This document shows, piece by piece, positions 1-8,025 of a DNA stretch of 64,000 nt (positions within the stretch are counted from its first letter, which is position 1; each line of letters begins with the position of its first letter). The notes beneath the pieces were generated by a model that saw only the letters and a program-made list of their open reading frames with translations, ran no database searches and had not been told where the DNA came from. The position numbers and the translations under genes were made by a program. Origin of the DNA: Fimbriimonadaceae bacterium. GTDB lineage: Bacteria; Armatimonadota; Fimbriimonadia; Fimbriimonadales; Fimbriimonadaceae. Location: assembly GCA_019638775.1 (NCBI GenBank), contig JAHBTD010000001.1:868001-932000 (forward strand), written 5' to 3'.

Positions 1-603
1 ATCAGCGTTGCGGCTGTATGGGAGTCGATTGAGCGAGTTCGGGCGATTTATAAGTCCTCGGGAGACGAGTTCCAGCCCTCTGCCTTTACGATGTTCGCCT
101 ACGCGGTTGCTCAGGCCACCAAGAAGTTTCCGTCGTTCCGATCAACCCTGATCGGCAACGATGTACTGCGCACCTATCAGCACGTCAATATCGGCATTGC
201 GGTGGCGCTCCCTGGTGATGAACTGGTGCTGGCAGTGGTGCAGGAAGCCGACAAGATGGACTTCCGAACCTTTGGCGAAGAGTGCCGACGCGTTATCAAA
301 CTGGCCCGCGAAGGTCAGGACCAAGCCAACGAGTCGGTGACCATCAGCCTTACGAACATGCAGCACTACGGCTTGCGCGATGCGGTGCCGGTGGTCGTTC
401 CGCCATCGGTAGGAACGCTCTTCCTTGGCGAAGTCTATAACGGTCTCGACAACGATTCGGTCGATACGATCTCGATGAAGCGAACCGTGAACCTCGCGCT
501 CACCTTTGACCATCGTGTCATTAACGGCGTTGGTGCGGCGGAGTACCTGCAAGCGATCAAGACGAATGTCGAAACGGCCTTGTCGGTCGTGCCTGGACCA
601 TGA
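1..603 (+). CDS. 2-oxoacid dehydrogenase E2 (dihydrolipoamide acyltransferase), 3' part
   Basis: The reading frame is open from base 1, so the start and the lipoyl domain lie outside the window. The roughly 200 visible residues match the C-terminal catalytic domain of E2 acyltransferases of pyruvate, 2-oxoglutarate or branched-chain dehydrogenase complexes, with the usual FAYAVAQA, ISLTNMQHYG and LALTFDHRVINGVGAAEYL landmarks near the C-terminus. Family knowledge: E2 moves an acyl group from lipoyl-lysine to CoA using a histidine in an HxxxDG motif. Here that motif reads HRVING, with Asn in place of Asp. The stop codon overlaps the next ATG (ATGA at 600), so the gene is translationally coupled to the amidotransferase. 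The substrate cannot be told from this part. Confidence 0.85.
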   Translation: MSVAAVWESIERVRAIYKSSGDEFQPSAFTMFAYAVAQATKKFPSFRSTLIGNDVLRTYQHVNIGIAVALPGDELVLAVVQEADKMDFRTFGEECRRVIKLAREGQDQANESVTISLTNMQHYGLRDAVPVVVPPSVGTLFLGEVYNGLDNDSVDTISMKRTVNLALTFDHRVINGVGAAEYLQAIKTNVETALSVVPGP

Positions 604-1313
604 AGCCCATCATCGGAATCACTGTCGATTGCCGGTACAAACCCGAAGACGCTCGCACTCACGGCGACTTTAAGCAGAACTGGAACTATCCAGAGATGAT
701 CGCCGAGGCGGGCGGTGTCCCTTTTGTGATTCCCCCGATGGCGGACATGAACGAGGTCGCGCAAATCATCGACGGTTGGATGATCCCCGGTGGTGACGAT
801 ATGAACGCCAGTCGGTTTGGCGAGGAGAACCACCCTAAGGTTGTGCTCCAAGACCCGAAGCGATATGACGCCGAAGCCGCGCTTTGGGAGGCCGTCCCTT
901 CGGAGATGCCAGTGCTCGGGATCTGCTATGGATGTCAATTCCTGAATGTCGTTCGGGGCGGGACGCTGATACAGCACTTGCCCGACGTCGTCCATCACGA
1001 AAATCACTCGGGTGGGACGCTTGAAACGATCTCTTTGAAGGTGGGCTCCAAGACGGCTCAAGCTGTCGGCACAACGACCCCGAAGGGCAAGAGCTACCAC
1101 CATCAAGCCGTTGGCAGACTTGGCGAGGGTCTTGCCGTTTCGGGCTGTCACGAAGATGGAACGATTGAGGCGTTTGAAGCCACAGATCGGCCTTGGCTGA
1201 TCGCGGTGCAATGGCACCCTGAGCGAACCCCAGACGATGCGGAGACGAAGCATCTGTTCCGCGCTTTTGTGGAAGCGGCTATGGCTTATAAGACAGGCAA
1301 GGGGTCGGCATGA
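600..1313 (+). CDS. gamma-glutamyl-gamma-aminobutyrate hydrolase-like class I glutamine amidotransferase (peptidase C26)
   Basis: This 237-residue protein fits the PuuD-like peptidase C26 family, which hydrolyses gamma-glutamyl amides in the cytosol. It has an early PIIGIT strand, the WMIPGGDD turn (about 60-67), a nucleophile elbow LGICYG with Cys109, and the late pair His206/Glu208 in QWHPER. The length is normal for the family. The start overlaps the stop of the E2 gene by ATGA, and its own stop overlaps the biotin carrier start in the same way, so three genes form a tight operon. The real substrate is unknown. The partners (E2 and a biotin carrier) do not suggest putrescine breakdown, so the role in this operon is unclear. 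Confidence 0.85.
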   Translation: MKPIIGITVDCRYKPEDARTHGDFKQNWNYPEMIAEAGGVPFVIPPMADMNEVAQIIDGWMIPGGDDMNASRFGEENHPKVVLQDPKRYDAEAALWEAVPSEMPVLGICYGCQFLNVVRGGTLIQHLPDVVHHENHSGGTLETISLKVGSKTAQAVGTTTPKGKSYHHQAVGRLGEGLAVSGCHEDGTIEAFEATDRPWLIAVQWHPERTPDDAETKHLFRAFVEAAMAYKTGKGSA

Positions 1314-1744
1314 AGAGGATTGTCAACGAAGTGGAGATGGAGCTTGCCGAAGGCGCGAACATGACCGTCTCTCAAGCCACTGACCGATTGCTCGTCAAGA
1401 CACCCGAAGGCACATTTTCAGCGCTCGCTTCGACGGTTGGCGATACGACATACGTGTCTTATAAGGGCCGCCAGTACAAGGTCGAGAAAGCCACGCGAAG
1501 CCGTGCGCTGAAGAGCGCTGGCAACGGAGAGACACATGCACCGATGCCTGGGCTCATCGTCGAGGTCTTCGTTCAGGCAGGGCAGAGCGTGGTGAAAGGG
1601 GACAAACTGGTCGTGCTTGAGGCGATGAAGACGCAACAGACGTTCACGGCGGCTTTTGACGGCACCGTGTCTGAAGCTCCCGTTGGAGCGGGGGAACAGG
1701 TCGTCGAGGGCCAGCTTCTGGTCAAAGTCGAAGTGCCTTCATAA
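1310..1744 (+). CDS. biotin/lipoyl-attachment domain protein (biotin carboxyl carrier type)
   Basis: This 144-residue protein ends in a biotinyl domain with the biotinylation motif LEAMKTQ, Lys107 being the predicted attachment site. Residues 74-82 (THAPMPGLI) match the APMPG hinge typical of biotin domains of acyl-CoA carboxylases and oxaloacetate decarboxylases. The first 65 residues are a strand-rich region of the kind seen before the biotin domain in carboxylase alpha chains. It is the last gene of the E2-C26-biotin operon and starts in an ATGA overlap. No carboxylase or transferase subunit is visible here, so its enzyme partner may be encoded upstream of the window or elsewhere. Confidence 0.85.
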   Translation: MKRIVNEVEMELAEGANMTVSQATDRLLVKTPEGTFSALASTVGDTTYVSYKGRQYKVEKATRSRALKSAGNGETHAPMPGLIVEVFVQAGQSVVKGDKLVVLEAMKTQQTFTAAFDGTVSEAPVGAGEQVVEGQLLVKVEVPS

Positions 1745-1804
1745 TTTACTGTCCGCCTGCTGTTGCGCCCGTAAGCATCTTACTATGCATCAAATGGAAT
1801 ATCA

Positions 1805-2227
1805 ATGACCGTATTAAGGAGCAAAGTGTTCGTACCCTTAGATGTTGTGACTTTTTGTATACAGCTCTATCTTTGGCTCTATGTAAGCAGGGAATATGAA
1901 ATTGATGTATCGCTGTATTGCACTGCAATACTTTTCGTAGGATTCTTTGTGCTTATCAATAGCGTGTTGCGAGACTACTCACAATTATTGAGGTTTTTAT
2001 CAGCTTTGTTTCATTTTTCGGCGATAAATATTGCAACCTTCTTGGCAATTTATCCCTTGCTTTTCATATCGAAAAGTAGCGAATCCTTGACGAGAACGCT
2101 GTTTGGAAATCAGTCCGGTGATTTTGCCTTTGGCCTTATCTTGCTTTCCTTCCTTGCGTTACCGTTTTTTTCTATAGTTTGTTTGGTCGCATTTACAATG
2201 ATAAAGAACTTGGTCGGCTCCTCTTAA
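1805..2227 (+). CDS. AT-rich four-TM membrane protein of unknown function
   Basis: This 140-residue ORF has four hydrophobic segments, roughly residues 11-27, 40-51, 67-88 and 110-132, and no recognisable motif. Its DNA is clearly more AT-rich and its codons more A/T-ending than the genes on either side, which suggests recent acquisition or weak selection. A GGAA precedes the ATG, and TACTAT at 1783-1788 could be a -10 box. An intrinsic terminator follows directly, so it is a single-gene transcription unit. I do not recognise the family. Confidence 0.6.
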   Translation: MTVLRSKVFVPLDVVTFCIQLYLWLYVSREYEIDVSLYCTAILFVGFFVLINSVLRDYSQLLRFLSALFHFSAINIATFLAIYPLLFISKSSESLTRTLFGNQSGDFAFGLILLSFLALPFFSIVCLVAFTMIKNLVGSS

Positions 2228-2255
2228 CCGAAGCCATGCGCTTCGGTCTTTTTTT
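2227..2255 (+). terminator. intrinsic terminator of the AT-rich gene
   Basis: A perfect 8-bp stem, ACCGAAGC (2227-2234) and GCTTCGGT (2240-2247), with a 5-nt loop is followed by a T-rich tract through 2255. It overlaps the stop codon of the preceding gene. Confidence 0.85.
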
Positions 2256-2455
2256 GATGCCTAGTTAGATATTTTCGGGCATCAGGCTGACGAGGCGCAT
2301 TTACGATGCCGGGAGGTCTTGCGTCAGTCAGCTATCCCTTGGACTTTTGAGCCGATTTTGAGAATCGGTTCACCCTCCCTGTTCACTCCGATGAGCCAGA
2401 GCATGCGCTTCTCCGGAATGGCGAATGGCAAATATGCGCTACGCTATTTGGAAGG

Positions 2456-3619
2456 ATGCGGTCACAAACAGCGACTCTGCTTGAGCACTACTCCCCTTTC
2501 CAGCCCGGCAGTCGGCTGGAACGGTTGCTGCTGGTTCACTATTGGCTGTGCGTTCCGTTTGGCGCGTTGTGGGTGCTGTGGCCGCATACGTTTGGGAGAA
2601 CCCGCGACGTTGTCGAGATCGCGGCGATGCGGCACTTCTACATCATCGTCTTTATCACACTTTGTCTGCGCACGTATTTGAGCTATCGAAAAGTCAGTTG
2701 GCGAGGCTGGCTCTATATCTGGCCGGTGATCGATGCCGGGTTCATCACGGCAGCCAGCGTGATTGCCTACACCGAGCCGGACAGTTGGATCGTCGTTCTG
2801 TACATCCTGCCGATCCTCCAGGCTGCTGCCACGCTTGATCTGCGGTGGGCTTTGACGGTTGCCGTTCTGAGCGCCGTCTTTTGTGGCGGAGCGGTGGGGT
2901 TCAGCGACTTTCAGCATGTCTACTTTGCGTTTCGGCTCTTCTTCCTGATCTTGATGGCTTCCCTTTTTACGCGCCTGGTTCGGGAGATCGCCAAGGGGCG
3001 GCAGGAGCTGGCTGTATCGCAATACCGCAACGAGATGTCGGTGGAGATGCACGACGGGCTGCAGCAGTATTTGGGGGCGATATCGATGCGTCTGGAGTTC
3101 GCCCGCAGTTGGCTGAGCAAGGACCCGGCCAAGGCGGCAGAGATCGCCATTGAGCAACAGGAGGTTGCACGGCAGGCCTCTGACGAATTGCGGATGATGG
3201 TTCGACGGATGCGGACGCCGCTGCTCGGACAGGGTTTGGTTGAGGCGTTGCGCTATTTATGCTCCCTCTCGGCTCAGCGGTTGGACATCCCTGTAGACCT
3301 GGACACGCCTGCCGAGCTGCCGTCTATGCCCGCGCCGACTGAGCACGCCGCTTTGCGGATTGTTCAGGAGGCGCTGAATAATGCGGCCAAGTACGCTCAA
3401 GCCCATCGAATCGAGGTTAAGGTGCGGGCAACGGGCAGTTCAGTGGGCATCGAGATTCGGGATGATGGCGTGGGATATGACCCCAAGATCGCGACTGGCG
3501 ATAAGGGTATCGGGCTGCAAACGATGCGTGAACGTGCCGAGGCGGTTGGGGGAAGTTTGAAGATCGAAACGGCTCTGGGCAAGGGAACTTGCGTGCAGGT
3601 ACAGGTCCCTCTGGCCTGA
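2456..3619 (+). CDS. NarL-family sensor histidine kinase
   Basis: This 387-residue membrane kinase has about six hydrophobic segments in residues 24-172 with very short loops, so it may sense through the membrane itself. A HisKA_3 dimerisation/phosphoacceptor domain follows with EMHDGLQQYLG (His199 is the predicted phosphosite), then a HATPase_c domain with N-box QEALNNAAKYA (304-314), G1 DDGVGYD (336-342) and G2 GIGLQTMRERAE. Family members phosphorylate LuxR-type response regulators, and the next gene encodes one 30 bp downstream. GGAAGG abuts the chosen ATG directly, which is poor spacing for a Shine-Dalgarno, so the start could be slightly different. Confidence 0.9.
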   Translation: MRSQTATLLEHYSPFQPGSRLERLLLVHYWLCVPFGALWVLWPHTFGRTRDVVEIAAMRHFYIIVFITLCLRTYLSYRKVSWRGWLYIWPVIDAGFITAASVIAYTEPDSWIVVLYILPILQAAATLDLRWALTVAVLSAVFCGGAVGFSDFQHVYFAFRLFFLILMASLFTRLVREIAKGRQELAVSQYRNEMSVEMHDGLQQYLGAISMRLEFARSWLSKDPAKAAEIAIEQQEVARQASDELRMMVRRMRTPLLGQGLVEALRYLCSLSAQRLDIPVDLDTPAELPSMPAPTEHAALRIVQEALNNAAKYAQAHRIEVKVRATGSSVGIEIRDDGVGYDPKIATGDKGIGLQTMRERAEAVGGSLKIETALGKGTCVQVQVPLA

Positions 3620-3637
3620 CCGGCGCAGATCAGGCCC

Positions 3638-3643
3638 TATAAT
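3638..3643 (+). promoter_or_regulatory. -10 box TATAAT, leaderless arrangement
   Basis: A consensus TATAAT lies exactly 6 nt before the ATG at 3650 of the response regulator. Transcription should start at or next to the start codon. There is no Shine-Dalgarno. Confidence 0.6.
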
Positions 3644-3649
3644 ACGAGC

Positions 3650-4309
3650 ATGCCCGAAAAGATTCGCGTCGTGGTTGTCGAAGACGAACCGCTTTTGCGC
3701 ACCACCTTGGTTCAGCTCTTGGGGCAAGAGCCGGACATTGAGGTTCTCGCTTCGGTGTCGAACGGATTGGACGCGGAAAAGATGGTTGACGCGATCAAGC
3801 CGGACGTGGTTTTGATGGACCTCCAGCTCCCTGGACAGTCGGGAATCGAAGCTACTCGGAATCTGATCGAGAGCGGGTGCAAGGCCGCCATCGTTGTGCT
3901 GACGCACTTGAGCGATGACGACAGTCTGTTTTCTGCGATCAAAGCGGGGGCGGTCAGTTATGTGCTCAAAGACGCCAGCCTGCCGCAGATCGCCGAAGCT
4001 GTGCGCGGGGCAGCCACGGGAGAGGGTTTAATTTATCCGACGCTCGCGCCGAGAGTCCTTGCCGAATTTAGGCGAGTCGTCGACAAGCCAGAGAAGCAGC
4101 GAGAGATCTTTCAGGCGCTAAGCCGACGCGAGGTTGAAGTGCTGGAACTGATTGCTATGGGGAGGCGTAACAAGGAGATTGCCGATGCTCTCTTTTTGAG
4201 CGAGCGCACGGTGAAAAACCACGTTGGCAGCATCCTTCGCAAGCTGCAGGCCAATGACCGCACAGAGGCTGCGTTGATTGCCACTAAACACGGACTTGGA
4301 AAATCATGA
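3650..4309 (+). CDS. NarL/FixJ-type response regulator
   Basis: This 219-residue regulator has an N-terminal receiver domain with the acidic pair ED (11-12), phosphoacceptor Asp57 in VVLMDLQLPG, a conserved Thr in VVLTHLS and Lys in YVLKDA. A LuxR-type HTH follows (LSRREVEVLELIAMG to KNHVGSILRKL, about 150-200). It is the likely partner of the upstream kinase. It appears to have its own promoter, because a perfect TATAAT lies 6 nt before the ATG, so its mRNA is probably leaderless. Its stop overlaps the start of the lipoprotein gene (ATGA). Targets are unknown. Confidence 0.92.
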   Translation: MPEKIRVVVVEDEPLLRTTLVQLLGQEPDIEVLASVSNGLDAEKMVDAIKPDVVLMDLQLPGQSGIEATRNLIESGCKAAIVVLTHLSDDDSLFSAIKAGAVSYVLKDASLPQIAEAVRGAATGEGLIYPTLAPRVLAEFRRVVDKPEKQREIFQALSRREVEVLELIAMGRRNKEIADALFLSERTVKNHVGSILRKLQANDRTEAALIATKHGLGKS

Positions 4310-4746
4310 GAATCCTGACCTTTTTGTTTGCCATTGCTCTGCTGACCCTTTTTGTGGGCTGTGGCTCGGCCACCAAGGCCAGTAAGTCCACGCCAACCGC
4401 TGCCAAAGGGGATATCGTGGGAGAGTGGGTTGAAACGAGCCATCCCGAGCGCACACGCAACTTCGTCTTGCGTCCCGATGGAACCTACGATGAGAAGCTT
4501 GTGTTCAAGTCGGCTCCTGACGATATGCTGGAGATGGAGGGCACTTACGAGCTCACCGAAGATTCGCTCATTCTTACGGCGATTACAGGTCGGCGGACCG
4601 TCGCTGGGGCGCTGGAAGAGCGCAATCCCAACCCTACGCCATTCGGGGGCAAAATCGAGTGGAAGAATGAGGATGAAGTTGTCATTACCGTGGAAGGTGG
4701 CAATAAGATGGCCTGGAAACGCAAACCCAAGGCACCAGCGAATTAG
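4306..4746 (+). CDS. small lipoprotein, lipocalin/META-like fold possible
   Basis: This 146-residue protein has a lipoprotein signal peptide, a hydrophobic run from residue 3 and the lipobox LFVGC, with Cys19 as the predicted lipidated residue. The mature part reads like a small beta-barrel (IVGEWVETS, FVLRPDGTYDEK, EGTYELTEDSLILT, WKNEDEVVITVEGG), similar to proteins that score a GxW plus DGT pattern. It is coupled by ATGA to the response regulator, which suggests it is an envelope output or sensor accessory of that system. The function is unknown. Confidence 0.75.
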   Translation: MRILTFLFAIALLTLFVGCGSATKASKSTPTAAKGDIVGEWVETSHPERTRNFVLRPDGTYDEKLVFKSAPDDMLEMEGTYELTEDSLILTAITGRRTVAGALEERNPNPTPFGGKIEWKNEDEVVITVEGGNKMAWKRKPKAPAN

Positions 4747-4840
4747 CTAGCTTTTCAGCAATTCCGACAGGAACCCCTTCATAAGTTGGGCCGTCTATAC
4801 CGACAAATGCAGTATCCGACCGTGGCTTTGGAGGTTGGAA

Positions 4841-5365
4841 ATGAACCATGAGCACCACGACCATGAATTACTAACTGAGTTCTTCCGCGATGCGGTTCAC
4901 ACGTCGATGCACGAAAAGCTGGGCGTGACCGTTACGGAAGACCTTGAGAACTATGTCGCGCATATGTTGGCGAACTTTCTCCACCGCGACGATATCTTTG
5001 CCATCAAAGACGCCGCTGGGCGACGCCTTGAATCGCTTGCGGAAATGCTGGCTGAGGGCGATGTTCGCCTTAATGCAAACTCCTTCGACCGTGAACGGCA
5101 GGTTCACAAGCACATGGGGGACTTCTTGCTTTTCTGGTCCGGTTTGTTCCCGGAATCGTTGGACAAAATCCACGGCTTGCTCGGTGAGAACAAGGTTGTT
5201 GAGGCCGTCTCCCTGGGTCGGTTTAGCTATGATGTGGTGAGTTCTTTTGACCATAAGCCGTACGATGCCGAAGCGCCGACGTTTAAGCGTTTGAGTGATG
5301 AGTTTGAGATGTTGCGGCTTGGGCTATCTGTCCTGCGCAAAGACTTTAAGGGGTTTGCGGCTTAG
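4841..5365 (+). CDS. conserved-looking cytosolic protein of unknown function
   Basis: The ATG at 4841 is preferred over an in-frame TTG at 4835 because a strong GGAGG (4830-4834) lies 6 nt before it. The product has 174 residues, a His/Glu-rich N-terminus (NHEHHDHE), no signal peptide and no TM segment. The helical middle includes a notable HKHMGDFLLFWSGLFPESL stretch. I do not recognise the family. It stands alone between the two-component locus and a repeat region, and codon use resembles its neighbours. Confidence 0.75.
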   Translation: MNHEHHDHELLTEFFRDAVHTSMHEKLGVTVTEDLENYVAHMLANFLHRDDIFAIKDAAGRRLESLAEMLAEGDVRLNANSFDRERQVHKHMGDFLLFWSGLFPESLDKIHGLLGENKVVEAVSLGRFSYDVVSSFDHKPYDAEAPTFKRLSDEFEMLRLGLSVLRKDFKGFAA

Positions 5366-5985
5366 TAGATTTCTCACAGAGGCGTAGATGGTGTGGGAGA
5401 GCAACGCTCCGTCGTTGCCGTGCAGCCATACGACTGCGCAGGCAGTGATGCCTGCACCACAACCGGTTGGACAGGCTTTGCGACTTGGCGACTTTGCGAG
5501 AAAAGGAAAGTCACGCAGAGGCGCAGAGTTCGCAGAGACCTCAACCCAATCTTTGCGTCTTTTGCTTGCTTTGCGTGAATCAAGGATAGCCACTTCTCAC
5601 GAAGGCACCAAGAACCACAAAGGCTCAAAGAAGATTTTTGACGAGCGCGGGTGTAGGGGAGGGCAACGCTCTGTCGTTGCCGGACAACACTCAGCATAGT
5701 CTCCACCCTAAGGAGGGCGGAGACATGAAAGCGGATTTCTCACAGAGCGCACGGAGCACCACAGAAGCACAGAGAGTTTGGGAGGGCGACGCTCCGTCGT
5801 TGCCAAGCAACACTCAGCGTAGTCTCCACCCTATGGAGGGCGGAGACATGAAAAGGGATTTCTCTCAGAGCGCACGGAGTATCACAGAGACACAGAGGGT
5901 TTTGGGAGGGTGACACCACGACGGCACTGGCAGGGGCGCGGCTCCACATTCTGGCTCTGGATTTGTTTGTGGGGTAAAACCAGCC
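5366..5985. repeat. intergenic block of dispersed family-B repeats
   Basis: This 620-bp stretch has no convincing gene. It consists of imperfect copies of two units: an A-rich unit resembling TTCTCACAGAGNCACAGAG and a GC-rich unit resembling GGGAGGGCAACGCTCTGTCG followed by TTGCC. A further pair, ending in CTCCACCCTAAGGAGGGCGG near 5700 and CTCCACCCTATGGAGGGCGG near 5820, forms a local direct duplication of about 120 bp. The same units recur near 7700-7900, 20440-20560 and 59380-59935. The short open frames here follow the repeat sequence and are not annotated as genes. Confidence 0.8.
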
Positions 5986-6080
5986 GGGAGCGAATGGGTG
6001 CTGGTGTGCCCCGCGGTCTTCAAAACCGTTTGTGGCGTCTTTGGGCGCCGGGTGAGTTCGATTCTTACACGCTCCCGCCA
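5986..6080 (+). tRNA. selC: tRNA-Sec (anticodon TCA), selenocysteine
   Basis: The 95-nt gene, including an encoded CCA end, folds as a bacterial selenocysteine tRNA. The acceptor is GGGAGCG (5986-5992) with CGCTCCC (6070-6076), then discriminator G and CCA. The D arm is an extended 6-bp stem with a 4-nt loop. The anticodon arm is GCGGT, loop CTTCAAA (anticodon TCA) and ACCGT. A long variable arm, GGCGTC TTTG GGCGCC, is followed by a T arm with loop TTCGATT. The length equals that of the E. coli tRNA, and the CTTCAAA loop is identical. The eighth acceptor position is an A/A mismatch, a small departure from the usual 8-bp acceptor. selA, selB and selD are not in this window. Confidence 0.93.
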
Positions 6081-6126
6081 AAGCTCCTCTTGAATTGGGC
6101 AAGCCTATGCGCGACACAACTGCCTT

Positions 6127-6867
6127 CTAAGACTTTTCGTGGATGACATCGGTTGTCTCTACAGGCTCTGAGATGCGCGATTGGACCGACGCGGCAGTTT
6201 GCACGTTGGGCTCGACGACCACGCTGTCTTTTACCGCCGACTCTAGGTCGCTTGCTATCCTGTGCGCTTCGCGACGATTGGCTTTTAGCCCTCCGGCAAG
6301 CCAGCCGATACAGGCGGCGGCTCCAGCCGCGAGAATCCCAACTCCGACACCGGCAAGCTGCCCTTGGGCGACCATGATCGATCCGAAAACTCCGGTCGTG
6401 AATGCGGTGGTAAAGGCGTAGACCGCCGCTAAGGACGGCACGGAAGAGACCTTGATCCGCGTTCGGCCATTTCTTGACGAGACCGAGATGTTGGTCACCG
6501 AAGTCACGGAGGACACCTTGGCGGAGAGGGTTTTTCCGACCTGGGTTGGCAGGGGGTTTGCCCCAGGTTTCGGGAGTTTGGAAGCCACGATGTCAAAGTT
6601 TTGAGGGTCGATTTCGCCTTTGACGACCCAGTCGATGTCTGTGCCGAATCGCCACCGTTTCTCGCTTGTTTCGGACTTGCGCTGTGCCTCCGAGATCGCC
6701 TGTTCCAGGTAGATCGGCGAGACGCCAATCTCCTTGGCAACCTTTAAAAGCTCATCTTTGGTGACTCCTGGGGAGTAGCCCGCGCTGTCGCCCGCTTCTT
6801 GCATCTCGACCGCTCGCTGGACGATTTTTGTCACCTCGGATTCGCTGAAAATGTCGTTCTCACGCAC
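6127..6867 (-). CDS. two-TM protein with N-terminal helical SHOCT-like segment
   Basis: I chose GTG at 6867 because the frame upstream of it crosses a consensus promoter: TATAAT at 6879-6874 ends exactly 6 nt before the GTG. The 246-residue product starts with a helical segment (ESEVTKIVQRAVEMQE, then LLKVAKEIGVSPIYLEQAI), a pattern I have seen in front of membrane proteins and kinases in several phyla. A basic/beta middle and two adjacent TM segments follow (about residues 148-170 and 172-193), then an acidic tail. No enzyme motif is seen. It is divergent to the alpha/beta hydrolase. The function is unknown. Confidence 0.65.
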   Translation of the reverse strand: MRENDIFSESEVTKIVQRAVEMQEAGDSAGYSPGVTKDELLKVAKEIGVSPIYLEQAISEAQRKSETSEKRWRFGTDIDWVVKGEIDPQNFDIVASKLPKPGANPLPTQVGKTLSAKVSSVTSVTNISVSSRNGRTRIKVSSVPSLAAVYAFTTAFTTGVFGSIMVAQGQLAGVGVGILAAGAAACIGWLAGGLKANRREAHRIASDLESAVKDSVVVEPNVQTAASVQSRISEPVETTDVIHEKS

Positions 6868-6873
6868 GGTCTC

Positions 6874-6879
6874 ATTATA
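6874..6879 (-). promoter_or_regulatory. -10 box TATAAT, leaderless arrangement
   Basis: On the minus strand TATAAT is followed by 6 nt and then the GTG start at 6867. No ribosome binding site is present. Confidence 0.55.
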
Positions 6880-6954
6880 GCGGTGGGGGCCTAAGATTCG
6901 GGGCGAACTGCCTGCGGCGGCGAGTGACCCCAAGGACAAACCACAATAGAGTTC

Positions 6955-7695
6955 ATGCTGCTTGAGATGGCCCTTTCTCTCGTCCTTGGTGCGCCAACGC
7001 CCACCGCGGTGATGATCCACGGTGCAGGCGGGGGCGGCTGGGAATACATTCAGTGGAAGCCGGTTTTTGAGAAGGCCGGGTATCGGGTGGTGAGTCCTGA
7101 CCTTGTCCCTGTGAAAGGCGGCTATGCGAAGACGACCTTTGATGATTACGTTCGGCAAGTGGAGACTTGGTCCAAGGACGCCAAGGGTCCGGTGGTGCTG
7201 ATTGGCGCGAGCATGGGCGGTCCGCTAGCGCTGAAGGCCGCAGAGACGGTCAAGCCTGCGGCGGTCATCCTCATCAACGGGGTGGCTCCGGCGGGGGTTG
7301 GCCCAGCCCGCAAGCCAAGAAGTTTTCCGGCAATTGTGGAGTGGGAGGGCGGCCCGCGGCAAGACTCGGCGGACGCTATGCCCGACAGCACGGAGGAGAT
7401 GATTGACTACGCTTGGCCCCGATGGCGGAACGAGTCGGGTGCGGTGATGACGTCGCTGTCGGAGGGGGTTCCTTGTAAGAAGCCGAGGTGTCCGGTGCTC
7501 GTGATGATCGGGGAGAAGGATTCGGACATTCCTCCGGCAATGAGCCGGGCGGTGGCGAAGTGGGCGAAGGCAGATGCGAGGAGCTATGCTGGGATGTCGC
7601 ATGTGGGGCCGCTCTTGGGTAGGCGGGGTGCCGAGGTTGCGGGGGATGCGGTGGCGTGGTTGAAGAAGAAGGGCGTCCCGGCGAAGTCGCAGTGA
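6955..7695 (+). CDS. alpha/beta hydrolase
   Basis: This 246-residue enzyme shows the oxyanion loop MIHGAGGGGWEY (20-31), the nucleophile elbow IGASMGG with Ser87, a likely acid Asp in GEKDSDIPP and His in GMSHVGPLLG. This is the pattern of small esterase or lyase-type alpha/beta hydrolases. The first 15 residues are hydrophobic (MLLEMALSLVLGAPT) and may be a short signal peptide. CACAAT lies 7 nt before the ATG with no Shine-Dalgarno, so leaderless expression is possible. The substrate is unknown. Confidence 0.85.
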   Translation: MLLEMALSLVLGAPTPTAVMIHGAGGGGWEYIQWKPVFEKAGYRVVSPDLVPVKGGYAKTTFDDYVRQVETWSKDAKGPVVLIGASMGGPLALKAAETVKPAAVILINGVAPAGVGPARKPRSFPAIVEWEGGPRQDSADAMPDSTEEMIDYAWPRWRNESGAVMTSLSEGVPCKKPRCPVLVMIGEKDSDIPPAMSRAVAKWAKADARSYAGMSHVGPLLGRRGAEVAGDAVAWLKKKGVPAKSQ

Positions 7696-8025
7696 AAGGG
7701 CGTTCCTTTCACGCAAAGCTCGCAGAGTTTGGGCTGAGGTCTCTGCGAACTCTGCGCCTCTGCGGGAGCTTGCACTTTATTTCTCGCAAAGGCGCAAAGA
7801 CACAATGCGTGTCCAGTCGGTTGTGATGTAGGCGTCCTTGCCTGCACAGTTGTCTTGTTGAACGGCAACGACGAAGCGTTGCCTTCTCTGCCCGACGTCG
7901 GTCACAGTTGTGAAAGCCCGAATATATTCGAGCACTCCCAAAAACGGCATCAACGGAGTGATGCCCTCCCTGCGAAAGTCGCCGCTGTGAAAGCTCGAAT
8001 AAATTCGAGCACTCCCAAAAAGCGC
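7696..8025. repeat. intergenic repeats of families B and C
   Basis: No gene is seen. Positions 7706-7905 hold family-B text (CGCAGAGTT, CTCGCAAAGGCGCAAAGACA, AACGGCAACGACGAAGCGTTGCC). Two copies of a palindromic family-C element (about 7912-7942 and 7988-8020) follow, each with a CGAATANATTCG core and the constant tail GCACTCCCAAAA. Confidence 0.75.

Noticed and set aside
435-1253. 272-codon minus-strand open frame
   Set aside because: Antisense to the C26 amidotransferase gene, no signals and no recognisable sequence.
5388-5913. Plus-strand frames of 60-103 codons
   Set aside because: They consist of family-B repeat sequence; the same peptides would recur at each repeat block.
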